Origin: JAFNAG01 sp963721405
Lineage (GTDB): Bacteria; Acidobacteriota; UBA6911
Length of the DNA: 64,000 nt
Direction: 5' to 3'
Assembly: GCA_963721405.1 (NCBI GenBank)
Contig: CAVRJA010000009.1
Location: forward strand, 124,001-188,000
Shown piece by piece: positions 53,119 through 62,130 of the stretch. Position 1 is the first letter of the stretch, and each line of letters begins with the position of its first letter. The position numbers and the translations under genes are program-made. A model generated the notes under the pieces. It was given only the letters and a program-made list of their open reading frames with translations. It made no database searches and was not told the origin of the DNA.

Positions 53119-53135
53119 GAATTAGCCCTTAACCC

Positions 53136-53287
53136 GGACAATTCATGAAGAGGATTACGAGATGTCCTCAGCCGTCGGACATTGAACCGTTAAGGGCCAA
53201 CTCCTCTCGATTATGAAACCAACATGCAGTTCCAGGCCGCGTAGCGGCGGTTTGATTGTAGCCCGGCCTTTCAAGGCCGGGAGCACA
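53136..53287. repeat. Composite ~160-bp dispersed repeat, inverted copy
   Basis: It begins with CCCTTAAC (53136), passes GATGTCCTCAGCCGTCGGAC and CCGTTAAGGG (53187-53196), then a spacer with ATTATGAAACC, CGCGTAGCGGCGGTTTGATT and the CCCGGCCTTTCAAGGCCGGG palindrome. It is the reverse complement of 29087-29248 at high identity. A further fragment with GGCCTTGAAAGGCCGGCCTA follows at about 53473-53517. Confidence 0.85.
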
Positions 53288-53340
53288 CGGCGGCGAATGA
53301 TTCCGTCGCGACGCGACGGCTGAATTCAAGCGTCGCTACG

Positions 53341-53435
53341 GTCGTGAGAAAAAATCCAAAAATCGGCCATTTTGCGGCTGTAAGTCATTGAAATCATTAG
53401 GGTGATTTTTGCAAAATTCTATTTTTTCTCACGAC
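53341..53435. mobile_element. 95-bp MITE-like element with 5-bp target duplication
   Basis: Perfect 15-bp terminal inverted repeats (GTCGTGAGAAAAAAT) bound an AT-rich 65-bp interior. CTACG occurs immediately on both sides (53336-53340 and 53436-53440). Removing the element restores GCGTCG-CTACG-CGACGC, a palindrome with the CTACG core also seen in the neighbouring repeats (CCGCTACGCGG). There is no coding capacity, so it would depend on a transposase elsewhere. The parent family is not recognised. Confidence 0.75.
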
Positions 53436-53631
53436 CTACGCGACGCATCGGGAGCAGCGGACCGGATGCCGGCCTTGAAAGGCCGGCCTACACTCATGCG
53501 GCCGCTACGCGGCCCACGCGCCGGTGAATTTTTCAGGTTAACTTCCGGAATCGGGATTGTCGGGATCGGCTGGATGTGACGCCATGCCGGCGTTGTCACT
53601 GAACGGCGAACCGCGTATAATCTCGCCCATC

Positions 53632-54369
53632 ATGTCCTCACGTGTGGCGGGCGGCGCGGGTCGTCGCCCACGATCCCTTTTCCGTCGCAGCCTGGTGCGC
53701 ACGCTCCAGGGTCTTGCCCTTCTCCTGGTCGCCTCGATTCTGGCGACGCTGGCGCTGCGCTGGCTTTCACCGCCCACTACGGCGGTGATGCTGGAGCGTA
53801 AGGTGGATGCCTGGCGGAAGGACCGCTCTTTCCGGTTGGACTACCGATGGGTGCGCTGGGATCGCATTTCGCCGCAGGCTCCGCTGGCCGTCATCGCCGC
53901 GGAGGATCAGAACTTCGCCGTGCACCACGGATTCGATTTCGAGTCGATTCAGAAGGCGCTGGATGAACACGACCGCGGAGAGCGTCTGCGCGGCGCCAGC
54001 ACGATCTCGCAGCAGGTCGCCAAGAACGTATTCCTCTGGTCGGGCCGCAGCTTTGTCCGCAAGGCGCTCGAAGCCTATTTCACCGTCGTCATTGAGTTCG
54101 TTTGGCCTAAGCGGCGCATCCTCGAGGTCTACCTGAACATCGTCGAATTGGGCGACGGCGTATTCGGCGTCGAGGCGGCCAGCCAGCGCTATTTCCGGAA
54201 GCCTGCGGCTCAGCTGGAGTCCGAGGAGGCCGCGCTCCTTGCGGCTGTCCTGCCCGAACCCTTGCGCCTGAAGGCCAATCGGCCGTCCGCATACGTCGAG
54301 GAGCGCCGTGCCTGGATTCTCCAACAGATGGCCCAAATAGGCGGCGCCGCTTTTATCAAGCGCTTCTGA
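53632..54369 (+). CDS. mtgA: Monofunctional peptidoglycan transglycosylase
   Basis: A 245-residue GT51 enzyme of normal length. An N-terminal membrane anchor (LQGLALLLVASILATLALRW) is followed by the catalytic motif IAAEDQNFAVHHGFD with its Glu, GASTISQQVAKNVFLW, RKALEAYFTVVIEFVWPKRR, and ILEVYLNIVELGDGVFGVEA. These are the five conserved GT51 blocks. It polymerises lipid II into glycan strands at the inner membrane, without a transpeptidase domain. I prefer the ATG at 53632 (MSSRVAGG) to the upstream open frame at 53557; the ribosome site is weak. Downstream lies a hexamer repeat region. Confidence 0.93.
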   Translation: MSSRVAGGAGRRPRSLFRRSLVRTLQGLALLLVASILATLALRWLSPPTTAVMLERKVDAWRKDRSFRLDYRWVRWDRISPQAPLAVIAAEDQNFAVHHGFDFESIQKALDEHDRGERLRGASTISQQVAKNVFLWSGRSFVRKALEAYFTVVIEFVWPKRRILEVYLNIVELGDGVFGVEAASQRYFRKPAAQLESEEAALLAAVLPEPLRLKANRPSAYVEERRAWILQQMAQIGGAAFIKRF

Positions 54370-54432
54370 GCACAGGTGCCAGGGTGGGCCGGCAGCCGCC
54401 CTTAGGTGCTAAGTTGAATACCACAACTGAGT

Positions 54433-54569
54433 GGATCTGGACTTGGAGGTGGACGTGGACCCGGCAAATACCCATGACCCGATATGAGTGTCGCATTCGC
54501 GATAGGTTACACCCAAAAAGGCTGACCACGTCCAAGTCGAGGTCCACGTCCACGTCCAGGTCTAAGTCC
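54433..54569. repeat. Facing GGACNT hexamer arrays, third locus
   Basis: Five hexamers at 54433-54462 (GGATCT, GGACTT, GGAGGT, GGACGT, GGACCC) face seven in the opposite orientation at 54528-54569, including one AGACCT unit, across a 65-bp centre. It is the same architecture as 5484-5650. It lies in the 438-bp gap between mtgA and the histidine kinase, which shows no gene. Confidence 0.85.
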
Positions 54570-54807
54570 ACCTTCAGTTGGCGACTTATGTTAGCGCTCA
54601 TGGGCAGCCGCCCATCCCTCCCTCCTTCCTATTCTACTTGATATGGGACGTCGGTGATGGCCACGCCTCTCCTGAACGCCTCCATGCCCGATACTGGGGC
54701 AAGTAAAGTCCAGCACGATTGGAATTCCGGGAGCAGCACCCTCTCAGTTCGAATGCCGGTGCGCCCGAGATGCAAGCTGCTGTATACTCGCCGTGAGGGC
54801 TCCCATC

Positions 54808-56802
54808 ATGTTGCGGAAGGAATGGATCCGTCCGCCCCGCCACCTGCTATGGATGTTTCTGTCGATCACCTCGGTTCTGGTTGCGGCATTGGGCTGGCTG
54901 GGCTGGCAGTTGTTGCAGCAGGAGCGGGCGTTGGCGCGGCAGCGGGTTCAGGAGCAGGTGGAAGCCGCAGCCGACCTGGTCACCGCCGCCCTGCAGAAGG
55001 ATCTGTCGGAGCTCGAACAGAATCTGGCCGACCTGGCAAATATCAGCCGGGATGGTCTGGCTGGGGAAGCGGCGGGATTCGCCCGCAGCCTTCCGGCTGA
55101 TTCCGTACTGCTGCTTTTCGATGCAAACGGTGTAGAGTCGCTGCCGGGCGATCGACTCCTTTTCCATCCGTATCTCCCTCCGGCGCCCGAACCGCCGCGT
55201 GAGCTCTTCGCTGCTGCGGAGACGTTGGAGTTTCAGAGGCAGGATTACGGCGGAGCCATTTCAGCTCTGAGCAACCTGACGCGCGCCGCGGACCCGCAGG
55301 TTCGTGCAGCCGCATTGACGCGGGTCGCGCGGAACTATCGGAAAAGCGGACGATGGCAAGAGGCGGCCGGTGCATATGGAGACCTGCGCAGGCTGGGGGA
55401 GGTTACGGTCAGCGGGCTGCCGGCCGAACTTCTTGCACGCGACGCGCTGTGCTCTCTACTCGAAGAACGTGGCGACGCAAAGCGCCTGAAAGAGGAAGCC
55501 GCCGCCTTCTATACCGATCTTGGCCGGGGCCGTTGGAAGATCGGCGAAGATGCCTACGCCTACTACGCCGGCCAGGCGTGGCGGCGCATGGGTGCCTCTG
55601 CCGGTGATTCCACGCGAGGGGACACTTTAGCCCTGTCTGAAGCTGCCCAGGTCCTGTGGGGGGAATGGGGGCGCATCAGGCAGGGACAAATTGTCGCCGG
55701 AGGCCGCAGGGGACAGCGGTTTGCCGGTCGACCGGTGTTGCTTGTGTGGCGCGGTCTGGGAGATCGCATGGCGGCAGTGGCCGGTGGCACTGCCTTCCTG
55801 GAATCTGCCTGGATGTGGGCTGTCAACCCGGTATTGGCGAGCCACGGCGCCCGCCTGACTCTGATGGATGCAGACGGCCAGCCTGCCTGGGGAAACCCGA
55901 CTGCCGCCAATGACCGCGCATCGGTGCGACTTGCCTCGACGACGCGGCTGCCCTGGACGATACAGATCTCATCCGTGCCGAACCCTGCCAGGGACGATAG
56001 CCAGTCTGTTCGCCGCAGGCTGCTGGCGGTCGGTTTCTGTCTAGTGGTCCTGCTGGTCGTCTCCGGCAGCTATTTCATTGGCCGGGCTGTAGCGAAGGAG
56101 GTCCGGGTCGCTGAGCAGCAATCCGACTTCGTGGCGGCGGTTTCCCACGAATTCCGGACACCCTTGACGTCGCTCTGCCAGTTTACGGAGCTGCTGGCCA
56201 AGGGCCGGGTTACGAGCGAGGAGGATCGACAGCGGTTCTATGGTGTGCTTGCCCGCGAGAGCCAACGCCTGCGCCGCCTGGTCGAGGGCCTTCTGAACTT
56301 CGGCCGGCTGGAAGCCGGTGTGCTCGAATACCGATTCGAGCGAATCGACCCGGCCATCCTCGTTGGGCAGGTAGTCGCGGAGTTTGAGGAAGAGGGCAAC
56401 CCTCGCGAACATCGGATCGAGTGGAGTGCATGCGATTCTCCCCCTCCGGTCCGCGCCGATCGCGAGGCGCTGGGCTGCGTCATCTGGAATCTGCTCGACA
56501 ACGCGATCAAGTACTCTCCGGAGAAGCCGGCAGTGCGGATCCACGTCGGTCGTGTGAGTGGTCGCGTGAGCATCGCCGTACGTGACGAGGGGATCGGCAT
56601 CGCGCGCGCCGAACAGGAGGGAATCTTCAAGAAGTTCACCCGCGGCGCGGCGGCCAAGGCACTGCGCGTCCGGGGAACCGGGATCGGCCTCTCCATGGCG
56701 CGCCAGATCGCGCGCGACCACGGAGGAGACATCACACTGGACAGCGAACCCGGCAAAGGAAGCACTTTTACTCTTCTCTTGCCGGTTGTGGAGCAATCAT
56801 GA
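54808..56802 (+). CDS. Membrane sensor histidine kinase with large extracytoplasmic domain
   Basis: About 664 residues. Transmembrane helix 1 is at about 15-35 (MFLSITSVLVAALGWLGWQL). A long extracytoplasmic region (about 36-405) includes helical, tetratricopeptide-like segments (GGAISALSNLTRAADPQVRA). Helix 2 (LLAVGFCLVVLLVVSGSYFI) leads to HisKA with phosphoacceptor His in AAVSHEFRTPLTSLCQFTEL. The HATPase domain has N-box NLLDNAIKYS and G-boxes DEGIGIA and GTGIGLSMA. The ATG at 54808 has GAGGG about 9 bases upstream. The stop overlaps the response-regulator start by 4 bp, so the two are coupled. The stimulus is unknown. Confidence 0.9.
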   Translation: MLRKEWIRPPRHLLWMFLSITSVLVAALGWLGWQLLQQERALARQRVQEQVEAAADLVTAALQKDLSELEQNLADLANISRDGLAGEAAGFARSLPADSVLLLFDANGVESLPGDRLLFHPYLPPAPEPPRELFAAAETLEFQRQDYGGAISALSNLTRAADPQVRAAALTRVARNYRKSGRWQEAAGAYGDLRRLGEVTVSGLPAELLARDALCSLLEERGDAKRLKEEAAAFYTDLGRGRWKIGEDAYAYYAGQAWRRMGASAGDSTRGDTLALSEAAQVLWGEWGRIRQGQIVAGGRRGQRFAGRPVLLVWRGLGDRMAAVAGGTAFLESAWMWAVNPVLASHGARLTLMDADGQPAWGNPTAANDRASVRLASTTRLPWTIQISSVPNPARDDSQSVRRRLLAVGFCLVVLLVVSGSYFIGRAVAKEVRVAEQQSDFVAAVSHEFRTPLTSLCQFTELLAKGRVTSEEDRQRFYGVLARESQRLRRLVEGLLNFGRLEAGVLEYRFERIDPAILVGQVVAEFEEEGNPREHRIEWSACDSPPPVRADREALGCVIWNLLDNAIKYSPEKPAVRIHVGRVSGRVSIAVRDEGIGIARAEQEGIFKKFTRGAAAKALRVRGTGIGLSMARQIARDHGGDITLDSEPGKGSTFTLLLPVVEQS

Positions 56803-57473
56803 CCAGGATCCTGATCGTAGAAGATGACGCCAACATCGCGCTGGGCCTCCAGTACGACCTGAAACTGGAAGGATATCTTGTCGAAGTAGCTGCAGACGGA
56901 GACCGAGCCTGCCGGCGCGCCGGTGAGATCCCGTTCGATCTTATCGTGCTCGATGTCATGCTGCCCCGGAAAGACGGGTTTGCGGTCTGCCGGGAGCTGC
57001 GGCGGGCCGGAATGAAAACCCCGATCCTGATTCTCACGGCGAAAACCTCGGAAGCGGAAAAGGTGCTTGGCCTTGAATTGGGCGCCGACGACTATGTCAC
57101 CAAGCCTTTCAGTCCCCTGGAACTGCGCGCCCGCATCAAGGCGCTGCTGCGCCGCGGCGCGCCCGAAGCACAGGATGTTTACGTTTTCGACGAATTCGAG
57201 GTTGATTTCGACCGCTGCGAGGTGCGCCGTTCCGGAGAGCACCTGGACCTGACGCCGACCGAATTCAAGCTCCTGGCGACACTGATTCGCCGCAAAGGAC
57301 ATTTGTTCACCCGCGATCAACTGCTCGATGCGGTCTGGGGAGTGGGCAACTATCCGACTGACCGCGTGGTCGACAATCACATGATGAACCTGCGCCGAAA
57401 GATCGAGCGCAGGCCGGACGCTCCCCGGCACCTGATCAGCGCCCGCGGGCTCGGCTACCGGTTCGAAGATTGA
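56799..57473 (+). CDS. OmpR/PhoB-family response regulator
   Basis: A 224-residue regulator. The receiver has the acidic pair DD at 9-10, phosphoacceptor Asp52 in LIVLDVMLPRKDGF, and Lys in DDYVTKPFSPLEL. The C-terminal winged helix (about 130-224) has LTPTEFKLLATLIRRKGHLF, DAVWG and VDNHMMNLRRKIE, ending in ISARGLGYRFED. Translational coupling (ATGA) to the preceding kinase makes that its partner. Targets are unknown; the TolB-like gene 81 bp downstream is a candidate. Confidence 0.94.
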   Translation: MTRILIVEDDANIALGLQYDLKLEGYLVEVAADGDRACRRAGEIPFDLIVLDVMLPRKDGFAVCRELRRAGMKTPILILTAKTSEAEKVLGLELGADDYVTKPFSPLELRARIKALLRRGAPEAQDVYVFDEFEVDFDRCEVRRSGEHLDLTPTEFKLLATLIRRKGHLFTRDQLLDAVWGVGNYPTDRVVDNHMMNLRRKIERRPDAPRHLISARGLGYRFED

Positions 57474-57554
57474 CCTGAATCGTGCACAAATCAGACCGTT
57501 CTCCGATTCCAACCGGAACTGGGAGGATCAGGATGCGATCGGGAGGAACAAGAT

Positions 57555-59669
57555 ATGAGGACGGAATCCAAATCATGGATTGGAATTGCGGTTCTGGTTT
57601 TCGGCCTGCTGACCGTCGTTTATGCGGCCGGACAGGGCGACAAACAGGGCGAAGCGTTGCTTCAGGCGGCCAAAAACGCGGAGTTGGTCAAGGGAGATTT
57701 GAACGCCGCCATCGAACAGTATAAGAAAATTCTCGCGCGTTCCGGCACGAGCCGGACCGTGGCGGCCAAGGCTTTGCTCGAGATGGGCCAGTGCTACGAA
57801 AAGCTGGGCCAGACTGAGGCGCGCAGCGCGTACGAACAGCTCCTGCGGCAATATGCGGACCAGACTGATCAGGCCCAGGCGGCGCGGGCCAGGCTGGCAG
57901 CGCTGGGCGGGGCGCGGAATCGCGCTGCCGGCGCAGATATGGCGGTTCGCAGGCTTTTGTCGGGCGCCACGGTGGATACCAGCGGGGAACCCTCGCCGGA
58001 CGGAAGATATCTCTCCATGGGTGACGCTACAGTTTATCCGGCTATCTGGGATACTGAAACCGGGCAAAAACGCCGGTTTACCCGGAAGGATAACTGGTCG
58101 ACCGTAATGCAGATCCTCAACTCGAGGTGGTCTCCTGATGGGAAATACATCGCCTTCTGCCTGATGACCAAGAACATCTCCATGGAGATCTGGATCGTGG
58201 CGATGGACGGTTCCGAGCCCCGGATGCTGGCGCCGGGTGTGCCGTTGGATTGGTCCAGGGACGGCAATTTCATTCTTGCTCTCACCGGCACGCCGCCTGC
58301 CGCCCCTCAGATGTCCCTGATTTCTGTTCGCGATGGTTCATTGAACACGCTCAGCACGGCCGCCAGCCCTGTCTTCTCATGGAGCGCAATTCTCACACCG
58401 GATGGAAAGAGCGTTATCTATGACTTCCCGCAACAGGAGAAAGCTCAAGCCCGCGATGTTTTCCTGATTTCCGTGAATAGCAGGGAAGTGATGCCGCTCG
58501 TAAAACACCCAGCTGATGACCACCTTCTCGGCTGGGTGCCGGGAACCGACATCATCCTTTTCGCCAGCAATCGAGCCGGATCGCAAGATACCTGGGCGCT
58601 CCACGTTGCCGACGACAAACCTCAAGGCGAGCCGATCCTGGTCAGGCAAGGACTCGGACAGATCTCGCCCATGGGATTTGCCGATAAGGGCTCCTTTTAC
58701 TATAGCCTCGGTGTAAGCATCGTGGAGGTTTACGAGGGCTCGCTGGACCTGGCCAAAGGGATTGTTTCAGAGCCTGCGACGAAGATCTCCCAGCGCGTGG
58801 TCGGCACCAGCCAATCTCCTGAATGGTCTCCGGACGGCAAATACCTCGCCTACCTTTCGCAGCGCAATGCGGGATCGGGATCGCAGAGCATTCTGTGTCT
58901 TCGTCCAGATAAGTCCACAGAGGAACGGGAACTTCCGCTTGCCATTCAATCCTTCTGGCATCTCCACTGGTCGGCAGACGGCAAAGCGGTTTTTGCCACC
59001 GCGGAGGACAACAAAAATCAGGGCCTTTTCAAGATCGATGTTCAAACGGGGAAGCTTACCCTCGTAGCCCAAAGCGGATCAGGATCAATCATCAAAGCCT
59101 TCGCGGTTTCGCCGGACGGGAAGGCAGTGTTTTATGGTCATTTTCAATGGGAGAAAAAACTGCTCACGATTGTCCGGCACGATCTCGAGACCGGCCAGGG
59201 GAAGGAGATCTACCGCCAGGCGGCCCCTCCGGACATCACCGGCCTGGCACTTTCGCCGGACGGGAAGCATCTGTCCTTCTGCACCCTCAATATCCCGGCA
59301 GACCAGAGTTACAGTGGGGGGCCAATCCCGGGTCATGTCATCAGGATCCTGCCGGCGACCGGCGGAGAACCCGTGGATCTTCTCCCTGGCAAAATCCAGG
59401 AATGGGTTTTCCCCGTGTGGGCTCAGGATGGGAAAACCATCCTTTTCGGCGGGAGAATCTCGGGCCCAATGGAAACGAAGCGGGAGATATGGCAGGTACC
59501 TGTGGAAGGGGGCGATCCCCAAAAGATCTCTTCAGATATGGTTGGGCGTGATATCAAGTTTCATTCGGACGGGCGGCGGATAATATTTACCTCCGGCAAC
59601 ACCTTAAAAGAAATCTGGGTGATGGAGAACTTCCTGGCCGCACTCAAGCCTGCCGATAGCGGCAAGTGA
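57555..59669 (+). CDS. Exported TPR plus TolB-like beta-propeller protein
   Basis: A 704-residue protein. A signal peptide or anchor (SWIGIAVLVFGLLTVVYAAG) is followed by a tetratricopeptide segment (about 30-115, LNAAIEQYKKILARSG and LLEMGQCYEKLGQTEARSAY) and repeated PD40/WD40-like blades of TolB type (SPDGRYLSMGD, SPDGKYIAFC, SPDGKYLAYLSQ, SPDGKAVFYG, SPDGKHLSFC). Such proteins probably bind partners in the periplasm; no catalytic site is visible. Coming directly after the kinase-regulator pair, with GGGAGGAA before the ATG, it may be part of the same transcript and possibly the sensor's partner, though this is inference. The roughly 300 bp downstream shows no gene. Confidence 0.85.
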   Translation: MRTESKSWIGIAVLVFGLLTVVYAAGQGDKQGEALLQAAKNAELVKGDLNAAIEQYKKILARSGTSRTVAAKALLEMGQCYEKLGQTEARSAYEQLLRQYADQTDQAQAARARLAALGGARNRAAGADMAVRRLLSGATVDTSGEPSPDGRYLSMGDATVYPAIWDTETGQKRRFTRKDNWSTVMQILNSRWSPDGKYIAFCLMTKNISMEIWIVAMDGSEPRMLAPGVPLDWSRDGNFILALTGTPPAAPQMSLISVRDGSLNTLSTAASPVFSWSAILTPDGKSVIYDFPQQEKAQARDVFLISVNSREVMPLVKHPADDHLLGWVPGTDIILFASNRAGSQDTWALHVADDKPQGEPILVRQGLGQISPMGFADKGSFYYSLGVSIVEVYEGSLDLAKGIVSEPATKISQRVVGTSQSPEWSPDGKYLAYLSQRNAGSGSQSILCLRPDKSTEERELPLAIQSFWHLHWSADGKAVFATAEDNKNQGLFKIDVQTGKLTLVAQSGSGSIIKAFAVSPDGKAVFYGHFQWEKKLLTIVRHDLETGQGKEIYRQAAPPDITGLALSPDGKHLSFCTLNIPADQSYSGGPIPGHVIRILPATGGEPVDLLPGKIQEWVFPVWAQDGKTILFGGRISGPMETKREIWQVPVEGGDPQKISSDMVGRDIKFHSDGRRIIFTSGNTLKEIWVMENFLAALKPADSGK

Positions 59670-59967
59670 GCCGGCAAATACTCGCCGACGGTGTGAAAAC
59701 GCGCGATCACGAGCCAGGCAAAATCATCCTGAATGAAGAAACAGCGGAAGACTCCGCGATCCACCCCGCAGCCATGACCGGGAGGAGACCTGCCGTTGCC
59801 GCATGTCTGTCCCAGACAGCTGCTCCGGCGAGTACCCGGGGGTTGGGCTGCTTATCCATGTCCTGCCTCGTGCCGTGACTGCGCCCACGTCGGGGATGGA
59901 TCTGTCACTGATCCAAACGGTTTCATGGAAATGATATCGCAACCGTCCGCTCGGTAGCGCGCTTGAC

Positions 59968-61005
59968 TCAACGGCTGTTCGGGGACGGCTGCTTTGCCTG
60001 CGGCAGCCGGCTTTTCGGCAGCTTTGTCAGTACCGTATACTGGGGATCAACGATCTGAGCAATGGAGGCCTGCGCGTTTTGGGAAACGAACAGGTAAGCG
60101 TCCATTTCCGGCATGCCGGTCCGTTCCTGCACCCACCGGACCATGTCCTTGAAGGCCACGCGGGCTGCGTCTTCCAGGGGCCGTGATGAGCCGACGGACA
60201 TCAGCGCATCTGCGCTCTCGATTCGGGGTGTGGGCGTTTGCCGCTTCTTGAGCAGGTTCACCGTGAGTTCGACATTCATCGCGCCTTCCACTGCCGTGCC
60301 GATGATCTCTCCGTCTCCCTGGGCATAGTGTCCGTCGCCGAAGGAGAGCAGGGCGCCGGGCATGCCGACTCCGAGGTAGACCGTGTTGCCGGCGCGAACT
60401 TCCCGACAGTCCATGTTGCCGCCGAAATTGTCTGGAACGATGGACGAGCGGACTTCGCCGCCGGCAGGCGCAACTCCCAGGCACCCGAGAAACGGCGCCA
60501 GCGGCACCTCCCACGGACGAGCGCCATTGCGCGCGCGCAACCTGGCAATCCCGCGGGTCCGGTCCACGTCGAAAAACCAGACCGTCTCCGGCAGATCAGC
60601 TCCGAGCATGGCCGTGCGGTCGGTGCCGTTCAATGCCCCAAAGCCGGGGAAAAAGGCCGAGAGTCCCGTGGCGCCGGCAGGTTCGAGCTTCTCGATGCGA
60701 ATGGCGAGTGTGTCCCCCGGCTCCGCGCCGTCGACATAGAAAGGCCCCGTTTGCGGATTGTCGTGACCCGGCGCCATCACCTTCGAGGGGAGCATGCCGG
60801 GTTTCGTCACGGCGCCATCAAAGCAATCCTCCGTCCAGGAGATGATGCGTGTGCCGGATTGGATGTGGCGCACCGGCGCAGCCCCGCCGAAGGTATACTT
60901 GAGCTCCGTATGCCTCGGTCTATAGCGCAGCACCAGACCCTGCTGCGCGTAAACGGCCGCAACCAGACCAATGACTCCCGCAGATATCCGCAACCAGGAT
61001 CGCAT
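59968..61005 (-). CDS. Acetamidase/formamidase family protein, exported
   Basis: About 345 residues: signal peptide (RISAGVIGLVAAVYAQ) and a FmdA/AmdA-type fold with KPGMLPSKVMAPGHDNPQTG, GPFYVDGAEPGDTLAIRIE, and the conserved VPDNFGGNMDCREVRAGNTV and GDGHYAQGDGEIIGTAVE segments, rich in His/Asp metal-binding residues. Enzymes of the family hydrolyse short amides to ammonia and acid. Known formamidases are cytosolic, so the signal peptide is noteworthy but common in relatives of this type. GGAGGAAG stands directly before the ATG at 61005. The frame is open further upstream, without start context. Confidence 0.87.
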   Translation of the reverse strand: MRSWLRISAGVIGLVAAVYAQQGLVLRYRPRHTELKYTFGGAAPVRHIQSGTRIISWTEDCFDGAVTKPGMLPSKVMAPGHDNPQTGPFYVDGAEPGDTLAIRIEKLEPAGATGLSAFFPGFGALNGTDRTAMLGADLPETVWFFDVDRTRGIARLRARNGARPWEVPLAPFLGCLGVAPAGGEVRSSIVPDNFGGNMDCREVRAGNTVYLGVGMPGALLSFGDGHYAQGDGEIIGTAVEGAMNVELTVNLLKKRQTPTPRIESADALMSVGSSRPLEDAARVAFKDMVRWVQERTGMPEMDAYLFVSQNAQASIAQIVDPQYTVLTKLPKSRLPQAKQPSPNSR

Positions 61006-61103
61006 CTTCTTCCTCCAGTAGCAAAGTCTCGGGCAACGTCGTGGGAACAGCCCGGATTTCGCTGATGATAGATCTTTTCTGGCACTCTCCAGAAGAATCC
61101 CTT

Positions 61104-61494
61104 TCAGTAAGCCCACTCCTCATGACGAACGGGCAACTGATTCAATTGCTCTCGGCAGACATGCCATTGTGGCATGTGTCGGTCCATTAGCGCTACGAAA
61201 CGGGCGTTGTGCCTGGGCTCCGTCAAGTGAACCATCCCGTGGACGATAATGTACTCGAGGCATTGGCGTGGCTTTTTTTTTGGTGTTGAGGCGGATGCTT
61301 ACTGGGCCGGGGCTGCAGCTTCCCCATTTCGTTTTCATCTGCTGCACGAAGACGCGCTCCACCGTTATCCGTATGATCGGTTCCCACTTCGCAATCTGGC
61401 CAGGTACCATGGGACCCGGGCCTCTGGCCGGAAAAATTCTGGCGAATGCCGTCGTCGATGCGGACGCGGCTGTTTTTCCGTTCGAGAATCCCAT
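61104..61494 (-). pseudogene. Broken YgjP-like (DUF45, M48-type) metallopeptidase
   Basis: One frame carries IAKWEPIIRITVERVFVQQM and KTKWGSCSPGPVSIRLNT, the central block of YgjP/SprT-like proteins. A second frame continues with LEYIIVHGMVHLTEPRHNAR and ALMDRHMPQW, ending QLNQLPVRHEEWAY before a stop at 61104-61106. A frameshift therefore separates them. The zinc motif HExxH expected in VHEMVH reads HGMVH, so the catalytic Glu is lost too. In intact genomes this gene is often attached to type I restriction loci, which fits the hsdS fragment at 62165. Confidence 0.8.
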
Positions 61495-61527
61495 ATGCAG
61501 CAGATCCTTCGCGAGTTTATGCCGCTT

Positions 61528-61938
61528 TTACCAGACCTCGAGATGAAAATGCCTATACGTCTTGATCAATTCAAAATCCGCTCGGTTGGAGGTGATCAGC
61601 CTGGCACCGTAACTACGCGCTGTCAGTGCGATCAGGACATCGAAGTGAAGATCGCGGAGCTTCTCCGGCGAGCAGCCGAGGTCGGCCCTAATTCGTTCCA
61701 GGAGGTGCCCTGACTCGACCCAGTTGTTTTCTGACGGAGTCAGCAGCGGGTGATTCTTTTCCAGGGCCCTCAGAAATGTCCTCTCCGCGGGCTTAGTCGC
61801 TCCACGCAGTAATTCGGCCAGCACGACCGACGACGTGCGGATCAAGCCGATGATGGAATCGATGCGTTTTTGATGGCAGCCTGTGCGCAGGTGGTTAATG
61901 AAGATGGAGGTGTCCAATACGATCAGATTACTCGCCAT
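61528..61938 (-). CDS. vapC: VapC-type PIN-domain toxin
   Basis: A 136-residue PIN protein. The acidic site residues are Asp in LIVLDTSIFINHLRTG, Glu in SSVVLAELLRGA, and Asp in LHFDVLIALTARSYG, with Asn/Asp in LITSNRADFELI. It is the third VapC here. Its start overlaps the antitoxin stop by 11 bp, indicating coupling. It lies between two fragments of a decayed restriction locus. Confidence 0.9.
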   Translation of the reverse strand: MASNLIVLDTSIFINHLRTGCHQKRIDSIIGLIRTSSVVLAELLRGATKPAERTFLRALEKNHPLLTPSENNWVESGHLLERIRADLGCSPEKLRDLHFDVLIALTARSYGARLITSNRADFELIKTYRHFHLEVW

Positions 61939-62116
61939 GGGCTTCGAATTTCAATCTGCCGGCATGCCTGGTCATCAGGCGCTGAAACTTCTTCAGCGCA
62001 ACGATTTCCCGCAAGGCGGCGTGCACCGCCTCGGTTCTGGTTTTAACGCCCAAAATCTCCGCGGCCTCGTCTGCCAACCGAGTGTCCAGCCGGATGGATG
62101 TCATGGCGTGCGTCAT
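61928..62116 (-). CDS. VapB-type antitoxin
   Basis: A 62-residue protein with ribbon-helix-helix pattern (MTSIRLDTRLADEAAEILGV and KTRTEAVHAALREIVALKKF), the type II VapB form. GGGAGGAA lies 7 bases before the ATG at 62116, so I prefer this to the upstream ATG at 62152, which lies within the operator palindrome. A further ATG at 62104 is possible. Confidence 0.87.
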   Translation of the reverse strand: MTHAMTSIRLDTRLADEAAEILGVKTRTEAVHAALREIVALKKFQRLMTRHAGRLKFEAHGE

Positions 62117-62130
62117 TGCCTTTCCTCCCG

